This document shows positions 21,902 to 30,466 of a stretch of DNA of 64,000 nt, piece by piece. The notes beneath the pieces are model-generated. The model saw only the letters and a list, made by a program, of their open reading frames with translations. It searched no databases and was not told where the DNA came from. The stretch's first letter is position 1. Each line of letters starts with the position of its first letter. The stretch is from Serratia sp. H1w (GTDB lineage: Bacteria; Pseudomonadota; Gammaproteobacteria; Enterobacterales; Enterobacteriaceae), in contig NZ_AYMQ01000018.1 in the NCBI RefSeq assembly GCF_000633355.1, positions 1 to 64,000 of the forward strand, given 5' to 3'. Position numbers and translations under genes: made by a program.

Positions 21902-23302
21902 ATGTTCGGACTTGATGCATTGGAGTTGGCACGGATCCAGTTCGCCTTCACCGTTTCCTTCCATATTATCTTCCCGGCCATCACCATCGGCATGGCCAGT
22001 TATCTGGCGGTGCTCGAAGGCCTATGGCTGAAAACACGCAATCAGGCTTACCGGGATCTGTATCACTTCTGGTCGAAAATCTTCGCCGTCAACTTCGGCA
22101 TGGGCGTGGTTTCCGGGTTGGTGATGGCCTATCAGTTCGGCACCAACTGGAGCTTCTTCTACGAGTTTGCCGGCAGCATTACCGGCCCATTGCTGACCTA
22201 CGAGGTCCTGACCGCCTTCTTCCTCGAGGCCGGTTTCCTGGGCGTGATGCTGTTCGGCTGGAATCGTGTCGGCCCCGGCCTGCACTTCTTCGCCACCTGC
22301 ATGGTAGCACTTGGCACGCTGATCTCCACCTTCTGGATCCTCGCGTCCAACAGTTGGATGCAGACTCCGCAGGGGCACGAGATCATCAACGGCGTGGTGG
22401 TGCCGGTTGACTGGTTTAAAGTGATCTTCAACCCGTCATTCCCTTACCGTCTGCTGCATATGACCACCGCCGCGTTCCTGTCGTCAGCCTTCTTTATCGG
22501 TGCTTCGGCGGCCTGGCATCTGCTGCGTGGCCGTGATACGCCAGCGATGCGTAAAATGCTATCGATGGCAATGTGGATGGCATTGATCGTCGCCCCTATC
22601 CAGGCGGTGATCGGCGATGCGCACGGCCTCAACACGCTGAAATACCAACCGGCCAAAATCGCCGCCATCGAAGGCCATTGGGAAAACCCACCGGGAGAAG
22701 CGACACCGCTGATCCTGTTCGGCTGGCCGGATATGGAGCGTGAAGAAACCCGCTTCAAGCTGGAGATCCCTTACCTCGGCAGCCTGATCCTCACCCACAG
22801 CCTCACCGAGCAGGTTCCGGCGTTGAAATCCTTCCCACCGGAAGATCGCCCTAACTCCACCGTGGTGTTCTGGTCGTTCCGCATCATGGTGGCGCTGGGC
22901 ATGCTGATGATCCTGGCTGGCGTGTGGAGCCTGTGGCTACGCTGGCGCGGAGGGCTGTATCAGTCCAAACCCTTCCTGTACTTCATTCTGTGGATGGGGC
23001 CATCGGGGCTGATTGCCTTGCTGGCGGGCTGGTTCACCACCGAGATTGGCCGCCAGCCATGGGTCGTCTACGGGCTGCAACGCACCTCTGATGCCGTCTC
23101 TGCCCACGGCGATATCCATATGAGTGTCAGCCTACTGGCCTTTATCGTCGTCTACTGCTCGGTGTTTGGCGTGGGTTACTCCTACATGATGCGCCTGATC
23201 CGCAAAGGCCCGCAAACCCATGAGGGTGATGAGCCAAGCGGCCACGGTACACCGGCACGTCCGCTCTCTGCGGTACACGAAACTTTGGACGACAGGAGCT
23301 GA
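21902..23302 (+). CDS. cioA: Cytochrome bd-type ubiquinol oxidase subunit I (cyanide-insensitive type)
   Basis: Quinol-oxidising, haem-bearing subunit of a bd-family oxidase in the inner membrane. The 466-residue protein has the N-terminal haem region ARIQFAFTVSFHIIFPAI, about nine membrane helices and the GRQPW motif (EIGRQPWVVYG). The quinol loop is short, so the protein is about 55 residues shorter than E. coli CydA, as in the CIO/AppC-like group. AAGGAGG precedes the ATG. cioB follows after 2 bases. Confidence 0.92.
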   Translation: MFGLDALELARIQFAFTVSFHIIFPAITIGMASYLAVLEGLWLKTRNQAYRDLYHFWSKIFAVNFGMGVVSGLVMAYQFGTNWSFFYEFAGSITGPLLTYEVLTAFFLEAGFLGVMLFGWNRVGPGLHFFATCMVALGTLISTFWILASNSWMQTPQGHEIINGVVVPVDWFKVIFNPSFPYRLLHMTTAAFLSSAFFIGASAAWHLLRGRDTPAMRKMLSMAMWMALIVAPIQAVIGDAHGLNTLKYQPAKIAAIEGHWENPPGEATPLILFGWPDMEREETRFKLEIPYLGSLILTHSLTEQVPALKSFPPEDRPNSTVVFWSFRIMVALGMLMILAGVWSLWLRWRGGLYQSKPFLYFILWMGPSGLIALLAGWFTTEIGRQPWVVYGLQRTSDAVSAHGDIHMSVSLLAFIVVYCSVFGVGYSYMMRLIRKGPQTHEGDEPSGHGTPARPLSAVHETLDDRS

Positions 23303-23304
23303 AC

Positions 23305-24312
23305 ATGGGTATCGATCTTCCGCTGATTTGGTTTGTGATCATCGTGTTCAGCACCATGATGTACGTGGTGATGGATGGCTTTGATTTGGGTATCGGCATC
23401 CTGTTTCCGTGGGTAAAAGACAGCCACGATCGCGATGTGATGATGAATACCGTGGCACCGGTGTGGGACGGCAACGAAACCTGGCTGGTGCTCGGCGGGG
23501 CCGCCCTGTTTGGCGCATTCCCATTGGCTTATGCGGTGATCCTGGACGCGTTGGCCATTCCCCTCACGCTGATGCTGTTTGGCCTGATCTTCCGCGGTGT
23601 CGCCTTTGAATTCCGCTTCAAGGCCAAGGAAGAAAAGCGCCATATCTGGGATAAGGCGTTTATCGGTGGCTCAATCCTGGCGACGTTCTGTCAGGGGGTG
23701 GTGGTCGGAGCAATTATCGACGGCTTCCCGGTGGAAGGCCGCGCCTATGTCGGTGGCCCCTTCGACTGGTTCACGCCGTTCGCCCTGTTCTGCGGTTTGG
23801 GGCTGGTGGTGACCTATGCGCTGCTCGGCTGTACCTGGTTGGTCATGAAGACCGCCGGAAGCCTGCAAGCACGCATGCACCGCCTGACCACGCCGCTATT
23901 GGTCAGCCTGTTACTGATCCTGCTGGCCGTCAGCGTGTGGACGCCGATCGCTCACCCTGAAATTGCGACCCGTTGGTTCAGCCTGCCGAACCTGTTCTGG
24001 CTGCTGCCGGTGCCGCTGTTGGTGCTGCTCAGCGCCTGGGGCATCTGGCACGGCGTACGCAACGATGCCCACTACTTGCCGTTCCTGCTGACACTGTTGC
24101 TGGTGTTCCTGGGATTGAGCGGTCTGGGCATCAGCATCTGGCCGCTGCTGATCCCACCGGCCATCACCCTGTGGCAGGCCGCCGCACCGCCACAGAGCCT
24201 CGGCTTTATGCTGGTGGGCGCACTGTTTATTATTCCAATTATTTTGGTCTACACCTTCTGGAGCTACTACGTGTTCCGCGGCAAGGTGAGCCATGAGGAT
24301 GGGTATCACTGA
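23305..24312 (+). CDS. cioB: Cytochrome bd-type ubiquinol oxidase subunit II
   Basis: Structural partner of subunit I. The 335-residue polytopic membrane protein begins with the CydB-type segment DLPLIWFVIIVFSTMMYVVM and contains the DGFDLGIGIL and WDGNETWLV signatures. The stop codon overlaps the ATG of the next gene (TGATG), so the small subunit is translationally coupled. The gene order A-B-small protein matches Pseudomonas-type CIO operons. Confidence 0.93.
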   Translation: MGIDLPLIWFVIIVFSTMMYVVMDGFDLGIGILFPWVKDSHDRDVMMNTVAPVWDGNETWLVLGGAALFGAFPLAYAVILDALAIPLTLMLFGLIFRGVAFEFRFKAKEEKRHIWDKAFIGGSILATFCQGVVVGAIIDGFPVEGRAYVGGPFDWFTPFALFCGLGLVVTYALLGCTWLVMKTAGSLQARMHRLTTPLLVSLLLILLAVSVWTPIAHPEIATRWFSLPNLFWLLPVPLLVLLSAWGIWHGVRNDAHYLPFLLTLLLVFLGLSGLGISIWPLLIPPAITLWQAAAPPQSLGFMLVGALFIIPIILVYTFWSYYVFRGKVSHEDGYH

Positions 24313-24467
24313 TGGACAAAACAATGAATGAGAAAACCCCCACTCTTCCCTGGTGGAAACGCGTCGGCTGGTTGGTGGTTATCTGGAGTGCCAGCGTGCT
24401 CGGGCTGTTTTTGGTCGCCTCGCTATTCCGCCTGCTGATGGCCGCCGCCGGGATGAAGCCGGAATAA
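24312..24467 (+). CDS. Small membrane subunit of the bd oxidase (DUF2474 / CydX-like)
   Basis: A 51-residue single-pass protein with MNEKTPTLPWWKRVGWLVVI (20 residues from Met5) at its start, a hydrophobic helix to about residue 44 and the tail MKPE. The PWWKR-GW start and the location directly after cioB are characteristic of DUF2474 proteins, which accompany CIO operons much as CydX accompanies CydAB. It ends two bases before the convergent desaturase gene. Confidence 0.85.
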   Translation: MDKTMNEKTPTLPWWKRVGWLVVIWSASVLGLFLVASLFRLLMAAAGMKPE

Positions 24468-24469
24468 CC

Positions 24470-25564
24470 TTAGCGCTTCCCCATCGCCCCTAAAAAACGC
24501 TGTTGCATCTGCAACAGCGTTTTCAGATCCAGGCACTGATAATCCAACCCGTATTGAGCCGCCACCTCGGCAATAATCTTCGCCAGCGCCGGGTAATGCC
24601 GATGGCTCCAATGCGGGAACAGATGATGGGTCAGATGCAGGTTGGCACCGCCCAGCCAGTAGCCAACCCATTGCGGGGTAGCCTGCCAGTCAAAGGTGGT
24701 GGAAAACAGATGTTGATACCAGCCATGCACCATCTTGCCCTGCTCGGGGGCCTGATAAAAATTGGCCTTGGCCCAGTGGGTGCCGACAATCAACATCACA
24801 AACACCAACGACGACAGCATCTGGCTCAGCAGATAGGTCAGCCAGATCGCTGTGGCGCTGATGCTTGGGGGCAGCAGCCATAGCGGGATGGCTAGCGCCA
24901 GCGTGAAATGTGTCAACTTGCTCAGTAAAAAGACGCTCCAGCCTGGTTTCCCCTGCAACATCATTTTGGGCGTCATGCGCGTTTTACCTGCCCGATCCAA
25001 CCAGTCAAACAGCCAGATGTAATACGGGAAAGTCAACGCGGCCACTATCGGCCAATAGTATTGCTGCATACGCATAAAGGTTTTGCGCTGCTGGAATGGC
25101 GTTTGCCGCAGCACGCCATTGGGTTCGATATCCGGATCGTAGCCTTCGATATTGTTGTAGGCGTGGTGGAAGATGACATGGCGCACTCGCCAACAGTCCG
25201 CATCCAGCCCTAACGGAATGCTGACGACAAAGTTAAGCCAGTGGTTCAGCCGCGCCCGTTTGAAAAAGGCATTGTGCGAAGCGTCATGGACTACGTTCAC
25301 CGTCAGCATCATGGCGCAGAAAATAAAGCCGACGTAGCAGCCAAAATAAGCCCAGGCGTTTTGCTGCTGCAAACTGGCAGCGTAGAAGCCCGCGCACAGC
25401 AAAATCAGCAACAACACCTTGGCGAACATCCCGCGATCGGCAAAGCGATGATCGCCCCGCCCTGCCAGATAAGCCTGGCTGCCGCGCATCAGCGCCAGAT
25501 GAATGTCGCGATTCTCCCGTTGGAACGCCAAGGGTCGCAGCGGCGTGGTGTCTGGCATCTTCAT
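24470..25564 (-). CDS. Membrane fatty-acid desaturase (second of a tandem pair)
   Basis: Di-iron acyl-lipid or acyl-CoA desaturase, substrate unknown. The start at 25564 (MKMPDTTPLRP) is chosen because it makes an ATGA overlap with the stop of the preceding desaturase; a longer frame runs antisense-like into that gene. It has about 364 residues with three histidine boxes: HDASH, HVIFHH and HLTHHLFPHWSHRHYP. Several membrane helices lie between boxes 1 and 3. It is a diverged paralogue of its neighbour and the last gene of the eight-gene lipid operon. Confidence 0.88.
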   Translation of the reverse strand: MKMPDTTPLRPLAFQRENRDIHLALMRGSQAYLAGRGDHRFADRGMFAKVLLLILLCAGFYAASLQQQNAWAYFGCYVGFIFCAMMLTVNVVHDASHNAFFKRARLNHWLNFVVSIPLGLDADCWRVRHVIFHHAYNNIEGYDPDIEPNGVLRQTPFQQRKTFMRMQQYYWPIVAALTFPYYIWLFDWLDRAGKTRMTPKMMLQGKPGWSVFLLSKLTHFTLALAIPLWLLPPSISATAIWLTYLLSQMLSSLVFVMLIVGTHWAKANFYQAPEQGKMVHGWYQHLFSTTFDWQATPQWVGYWLGGANLHLTHHLFPHWSHRHYPALAKIIAEVAAQYGLDYQCLDLKTLLQMQQRFLGAMGKR

Positions 25565-26655
25565 TGCGGCTGCTGCCCCATCGCACGCAGGAAGCGTTGC
25601 TGCTGTTGCAACAGTTCCCGGTAGCCGATACAGCGATAATCCATGCCAAAGCGTGGCGCGAGTTCGGCCAGAATGGCGGCCAGCGCCGGGTAGTGACGAT
25701 GATTCCAGCCGGGGAACAGGTGATGGGTAAGATGATAATTCAGCCCGCCGGTCAGATGGTGTAGCCAGTGTGGCGAGGTGACCCAATCGCAGGCGGTGGC
25801 AAAGTTATGCCGATACCAGCCCTGCGGCATTTGGCTGCCTTCTGGCACCGCGTAAAACTCGGCCTGCGCCCAGTGGGTTCCAAGCAGTAAGAACACCACC
25901 AGCAGCGAGGCCAGCATCTGGCTTAGCAGATAGGCGAGCAACACCGTTTGCCAGCCGATGCCGTGTTGCTGGCAAACCACCAGGGGAATAACCAGCACTA
26001 CTAAAATGTGGCACAGTTTGCTGGCAATAAACACCGCCCAGCCCTGGCGCCCGGCCAGCACGCCGTCGGCCGCCAACGGGGTTTTGCCCAATCGGTCAGA
26101 CCAATCAAACACCAGTGCAATATAGGGCAGCGACAAGGCAGCAATCAGCGGCCAGTAAAGGTGCTGATAGCGCATATGCGCACGCCATTGCTGGAACGGC
26201 GTCTGGCGGAAAAAGCCGTTTTCCTCGGTATCCAGATCGTAATGCTCAACGTTGGCATACACATGGTGATAGCTGACGTGTCTGGTCCGCCAATAGTCGG
26301 GATCGACCCCCAGTGGGATCGTCACCAGCCGCCCTGCCAGGCGATTCACCCAGGGAGTGCGGGCAAAGGCGTTATGTGAAGCATCATGATTGACATTGAC
26401 GTTCAACAACATGCCCATCATGACAAAAGCGAAATAGCACAACATAAACGCCATCCCCTGCTGCTGCATCAGGCTGAGCAGGTAGAACCCCACGCACAGC
26501 AACAGCAGGACAACCGCCTTGATCCAACGGGCAGCATCGGCAAAGCGGTGATCGTTGCGGCCGCTCAGATAAGCGTGGGCCCGACGTTTCAGTTCACGAT
26601 GAAACGCTTGCTCCCCATCCGCAGGGAAAGAGAGTGGCGGCAGCGAATCAGACAT
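25561..26655 (-). CDS. Membrane fatty-acid desaturase (first of a tandem pair)
   Basis: Di-iron desaturase with histidine boxes HDASH, RHVSYHH and HLTHHLFPGWNHRHYP and predicted membrane helices around CFAFVMM-type and LLAYLLSQMLASLLVVFLLL segments. The start MSDSLPPLSF at 26655 gives an 8-base overlap (ATGTCTGA) with the end of the sterol-desaturase gene; it gives about 364 residues. Layout and boxes resemble DesA/linoleoyl-CoA-desaturase-type enzymes. Much of the sequence is alignable with the next gene, so the pair arose by duplication. Confidence 0.88.
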   Translation of the reverse strand: MSDSLPPLSFPADGEQAFHRELKRRAHAYLSGRNDHRFADAARWIKAVVLLLLCVGFYLLSLMQQQGMAFMLCYFAFVMMGMLLNVNVNHDASHNAFARTPWVNRLAGRLVTIPLGVDPDYWRTRHVSYHHVYANVEHYDLDTEENGFFRQTPFQQWRAHMRYQHLYWPLIAALSLPYIALVFDWSDRLGKTPLAADGVLAGRQGWAVFIASKLCHILVVLVIPLVVCQQHGIGWQTVLLAYLLSQMLASLLVVFLLLGTHWAQAEFYAVPEGSQMPQGWYRHNFATACDWVTSPHWLHHLTGGLNYHLTHHLFPGWNHRHYPALAAILAELAPRFGMDYRCIGYRELLQQQQRFLRAMGQQPQ

Positions 26656-27766
26656 GCGCAACATCCTTCTGGCGTCCCCAGCCAGCGGCAACTGCACAGC
26701 CATGCAAGGCAATGCCGCAGGCCATCAGCCACCAGTAAGGCTGGTGCCAACCCAACGCCACCAGTAACAGCAGCGGAGCGGCCAACGCCATCAGCAGCCA
26801 GACCTTTACGCCCCAGCTGCGGCCTTCGGCAAGCCCGCCCAATGCCACCACACCTATCGCCAACAGCATAAACAGCGCTGCCTGTTCGCCGGTCAGGCCG
26901 TTGTAGCCGTAACCAAAGCGGTAAACGTAGCCCAGCACCAGGGCGAACAGCAGTAATGCCCCACTCACCATGCACCAGGCGGAACTGCGGAACTGGGCAC
27001 TACTGGTGGAAGGTTTGAACGGCAGTTTGAAATAGCGTAGGAACGGCAGGTTACTGGCCCAGAACGGGTTAACCGATGACTTCTCCCCGCGTACGCCATA
27101 GGCGAAAGGCTCGGTCGGCAGTGACGGGCCAAAGGTGCCGAACAGCTTGTCCCAGAAAATAAAGCTGCCGCCAAAATTGCGGTTGGAATAGGCCAGATCG
27201 TTGACGTGATGCACCCGATGGTGCGCCGGGGTAACGAAGATTTTTTCCAGCCAACCCAGCTTGGGCGTCAGCGCGTTATGGTTAAACAGCTGAATGCTGT
27301 AATGCAGGATCGAGACGGTGATAAACACCGCAAGCGGCACACCGGCCAATGCCAGTAGCATAAAGAACGGGATTGAGGTCAGCGACGAATACCACGAGTT
27401 ACGCACGCCCAGCGACAGATTGAAGTGCTCGCCCTGATGATGCACCACATGCACCGCCCACAATAGGCGGAAACGGTGATGCAACCGGTGCAACCAGTAG
27501 AAGCCAAAGTCCCACGCCAGCAGGGTAAACAGCCACACCAGCGCCACCGGCCAACTGTCTACCAGACCCAGGCTGTAATGGGTGACCACATAGCCATAGC
27601 AGAAGATCTCCAGCCCGCGGAACAGCCACAGCATGATATGTCCGGAGTTGAGGTTGAAGATCACATCATGCCAATCAACGCTGCCGCGGTTGCGCTTTTG
27701 CAGCCACAGGGCCTCGCCCAGCACCACGCACAGCATAAATATTATCGGTATCACCAGATCGGTCAT
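26648..27766 (-). CDS. Sterol desaturase / fatty-acid hydroxylase family membrane protein
   Basis: Non-haem di-iron membrane oxygenase family. The 372-residue protein has the histidine clusters HRLHH, HVVHHQGEH and HHRVHH expected of the family in its N-terminal 230 residues. A C-terminal part of about 110 residues follows with several extra membrane helices (GALLLFALVLGYVY onward). Relatives hydroxylate sterols, carotenoids or lipid acyl or alkyl chains; the substrate here is unknown. It overlaps both neighbours by 4 and 8 bases in the operon. Confidence 0.86.
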   Translation of the reverse strand: MTDLVIPIIFMLCVVLGEALWLQKRNRGSVDWHDVIFNLNSGHIMLWLFRGLEIFCYGYVVTHYSLGLVDSWPVALVWLFTLLAWDFGFYWLHRLHHRFRLLWAVHVVHHQGEHFNLSLGVRNSWYSSLTSIPFFMLLALAGVPLAVFITVSILHYSIQLFNHNALTPKLGWLEKIFVTPAHHRVHHVNDLAYSNRNFGGSFIFWDKLFGTFGPSLPTEPFAYGVRGEKSSVNPFWASNLPFLRYFKLPFKPSTSSAQFRSSAWCMVSGALLLFALVLGYVYRFGYGYNGLTGEQAALFMLLAIGVVALGGLAEGRSWGVKVWLLMALAAPLLLLVALGWHQPYWWLMACGIALHGCAVAAGWGRQKDVAHV

Positions 27767-28380
27767 TGTCGTTCTCCCTGACGAAAATCACTGACAATCC
27801 ATCGAACCTGCTGGCAGGCATAGCCTACGGCCATGGCCAACAGCGCCCCACTGAGCAAATCTACCAACAGATGGCGGCGTAGTTGCAGGATCGAGAAGGC
27901 AATCGCCAGGCCCCAAATCGACAACAGTACACTGCGCCATTTTTTCCGACTATCCGCTACGGCCCATACGGCCAGTGCCGTCAAGGCTATATGCAATGAG
28001 GGTAAACAGTTTTGTTTTGAATCAATCCCAATCAATGCCGCCAGCATCGTTGAGCTGAGCGAGCTGCCCTCATCGACCGGGTAATCCATCGTCGTCGGCC
28101 ACAACAAATAAATGGCTCCTGCAACCATAGCGGCAAGCTGCATCGAACTTCTCAGCCATTTGATGCGGTTTAGCGGGCACAGCAGATAGCACAGCGGGAC
28201 GATCAGGAAAAAGGATAAATACAGCCAGATGGCATGTGGGCTGAAGGGGATGGCACGATCCAGCCAACTCGGCGTCAGCTGATAACCCGCCCCTTGCCAG
28301 CGATCGGTGCTGTTATAAATCAGGCCGACAAACCCCCAGCCCAGCAGCATTTGCCATAGCCGATAGAGCACCTCTTTCAT
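27763..28380 (-). CDS. PAP2-family membrane phosphatase / phosphotransferase
   Basis: A 205-residue polytopic protein with PAP2-type motifs. LPSLHIAL carries the central His of motif 2, and RRHLLVDLLSGALL carries the Arg-His-Asp of motif 3. The SLH form resembles inositol-phosphorylceramide-synthase-like or lipid phosphatase members more than soluble acid phosphatases. Motif 1 is not clear. It could dephosphorylate a lipid phosphate or transfer a head group. It overlaps the adenylate-forming gene and the sterol-desaturase gene by ATGA junctions. Confidence 0.8.
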   Translation of the reverse strand: MKEVLYRLWQMLLGWGFVGLIYNSTDRWQGAGYQLTPSWLDRAIPFSPHAIWLYLSFFLIVPLCYLLCPLNRIKWLRSSMQLAAMVAGAIYLLWPTTMDYPVDEGSSLSSTMLAALIGIDSKQNCLPSLHIALTALAVWAVADSRKKWRSVLLSIWGLAIAFSILQLRRHLLVDLLSGALLAMAVGYACQQVRWIVSDFRQGERQ

Positions 28381-29663
28381 TGTGCCTCCGGCAACCGCAC
28401 GATGCGTCGGCGTTTGGCATCAAACTGCGGCATGATGCTCTGTGCAGTGAGCTGCCATTCCAGTTGCTGTACATCGATACCCTGCTGGATAAACAGCGTA
28501 ATCAGTTGCTGCTGGCAATGCTCCAGCTCGGTTGGGCTACAGTCGGCCATCAGGTGCAGCCGTTGGCCTGCCAACTGGGTCAGGCGATAATCCGCCACGG
28601 CGGGCAATGCGTTGGCAATCACTCGGCGGCACAGGTCGGCAAAGACTCTCTGCGCCGTTCCCTGCAATCCGGGCAACAGCAGTTGATCGTCACAGCGCCC
28701 CTCAATCCGCTCCAATGCCATACTGGCCTGGCCGCAGGGGCAAGGCTCCGCGCGTCGCACCAGAATATCATCCAGCCGATAACGCACGATCGGTTGCGTA
28801 CGTCGGGTAAAATCGGTGATCAGCGGAGTAAAGCGTTGTTCGTCAATCCACTGCGGTTCCACATGAATAAACTCTTCGTTCAGATGCAAGGTGCCGTGGC
28901 TACAGGTTGCAGCCAGAAAACCTTCGGTAGCCTGATAAACTTCGCCCACCTCGGCAAACACCCGCTTTAGCAGTTGGCGATCCTGGGGTTCCAACACCTC
29001 GGCCACCGAGATCACCTTTTTCACCCGCAGTTGCAACTCGCCCCGCTCAACCGCGCTGGCCAAGGCGCACAGCACCTGCGCTGGCGCAACCACGATGGTG
29101 GGCTGCTCTCGTTCAATCTGCGGCAAGTGTTCGGCAAAAGGAGCGAACAGGTCGTAAAACGTCAGGCTCAACCAGCGGTTGTTGACGCTGTGATACAGGT
29201 TATTGTCCGCACGTAAAAACAGCGCAACCCGTTCACCGGCAAACACGCCTTGCGGCAGCATTTTTGCCAGCATGCCGCCAGCCCAGATCTGCTGCTCCTG
29301 CGGGCTGACCACAAACACGCCGCGCCGCCCGGAGGTACCAGTCGATAGTCCAACGCTGTATTTGCCCACTTTCGGCGTAAAATCGCGATCGGTTTCGCTA
29401 CGCCGGGCACAGGCCAGTAGCGTTTCCAGTTGCAACCCGGCGGTGTTCATCCGATCAAAGTGCGTCATCATGATCGCTTTGTCCATTTCTGGCCATTCGC
29501 TCAAGGGTAACAGACAGTATGGTCGGAAATACGGGCTATGCGCCAATACCCGGCGGGCAAAGCGTTTCAACTGGCGCGCCTGGTAGGCTTCAAGTGCAGC
29601 CCGTTCGGTGAAATGCAGCTTTTGCGCTCGCAGGTAGTGCCACAGTGTCATCAATGGGATCAT
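28377..29663 (-). CDS. PaaK/CapK-like adenylate-forming enzyme (F390-synthetase-related)
   Basis: Predicted to activate a carboxylate as acyl-AMP, then acyl-CoA or another acyl product. The 428-residue protein has the phosphate-binding loop STGTSGRRG (107-115) and a downstream PIVRYRLDD region typical of phenylacetate-CoA-ligase/CapK relatives, and lacks the larger Acs-type domain. It corresponds to the group annotated as putative adenylate-forming or F390-synthetase-related proteins. GAGGGGG precedes the ATG, which overlaps the upstream stop (ATGA). The natural acid is unknown. Confidence 0.82.
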   Translation of the reverse strand: MIPLMTLWHYLRAQKLHFTERAALEAYQARQLKRFARRVLAHSPYFRPYCLLPLSEWPEMDKAIMMTHFDRMNTAGLQLETLLACARRSETDRDFTPKVGKYSVGLSTGTSGRRGVFVVSPQEQQIWAGGMLAKMLPQGVFAGERVALFLRADNNLYHSVNNRWLSLTFYDLFAPFAEHLPQIEREQPTIVVAPAQVLCALASAVERGELQLRVKKVISVAEVLEPQDRQLLKRVFAEVGEVYQATEGFLAATCSHGTLHLNEEFIHVEPQWIDEQRFTPLITDFTRRTQPIVRYRLDDILVRRAEPCPCGQASMALERIEGRCDDQLLLPGLQGTAQRVFADLCRRVIANALPAVADYRLTQLAGQRLHLMADCSPTELEHCQQQLITLFIQQGIDVQQLEWQLTAQSIMPQFDAKRRRIVRLPEAQ

Positions 29664-30466
29664 AAGTCCCCCTCATGGCACAACAGGATCTCCGCCGCGC
29701 CGCCGTGATGCAGTTGGTTTAGCGCCTCAAGGGTTTGATAGTAACTGCGCGGATTATCCATGATCAGGTTCGCCAACCGCGAAGGGCCGCGTAGTTGCTG
29801 ATAGTTCAGCGGTGACCAGGCGGCATCGCTTGCCAACAGCGTCCAGCCCGCGTCGGTTTGCACAAAGGCACCAATATGACCCGCAGCATGGCCCGGCAGT
29901 GGCACGATGATGATTTGCCCCGCGCTCCCCGGCAGCGCATAGCCCTGATGGAATGGGGCCAGCTCGGCAGGCAGGCTCTGTAGCGGGAATGACTCCACAA
30001 ACTGCAACGCGGATTCAAATTCCTCTGGGATCAGCCCAGGCACAAACGCCCGCTTCAGGGCGGCAAAACCACGCAGTTCACGCGTTTGCTGCCAACCTTC
30101 TCCGGAGCAAATCATGTTAAGGCTGCTGAAGTCACGCAAGCCGGCGATATGGTCGGCATGAAAATGGGAAATAATCACCGCCTCAATATCACCTACACCC
30201 ACGCCTCGGCTCCGCAACTGTTCGAGCAGCGCCTGCTGTGGGCTGAAATACACCGGCGTCATCCGGCTATACAGCCGGAAAATACCGTTCGACGTGTACT
30301 GCTGGAAATGGCTGGCATAACCGGTATCCCACAGCCAGCGGCGATCGCCCACCTCCAGCAGATAGGCTCTGGACGGGAATTTACAGGTTCGCATCGGCGA
30401 ACCACGCAGTGCCATGCAGCCAAGGTGGGTGCAATAGCCGATTTCAAAAGTCGTGATATTAGCCAT
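29660..30466 (-). CDS. Metallo-beta-lactamase-fold hydrolase
   Basis: A 268-residue hydrolase with the dinuclear metal motif HFHADH (101-106), a later His in LPGHAAGHIG and an Asp in ASDAAW, as in lactonase/thioesterase-like members of the superfamily. It could cleave a thioester, lactone or ester intermediate of the operon's pathway; homoserine-lactone cleavage is an alternative. The start overlaps the reductase stop by 8 bases (ATGGCTAA), and the end overlaps the adenylate-forming gene. No signal peptide. Confidence 0.85.
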   Translation of the reverse strand: MANITTFEIGYCTHLGCMALRGSPMRTCKFPSRAYLLEVGDRRWLWDTGYASHFQQYTSNGIFRLYSRMTPVYFSPQQALLEQLRSRGVGVGDIEAVIISHFHADHIAGLRDFSSLNMICSGEGWQQTRELRGFAALKRAFVPGLIPEEFESALQFVESFPLQSLPAELAPFHQGYALPGSAGQIIIVPLPGHAAGHIGAFVQTDAGWTLLASDAAWSPLNYQQLRGPSRLANLIMDNPRSYYQTLEALNQLHHGGAAEILLCHEGDL

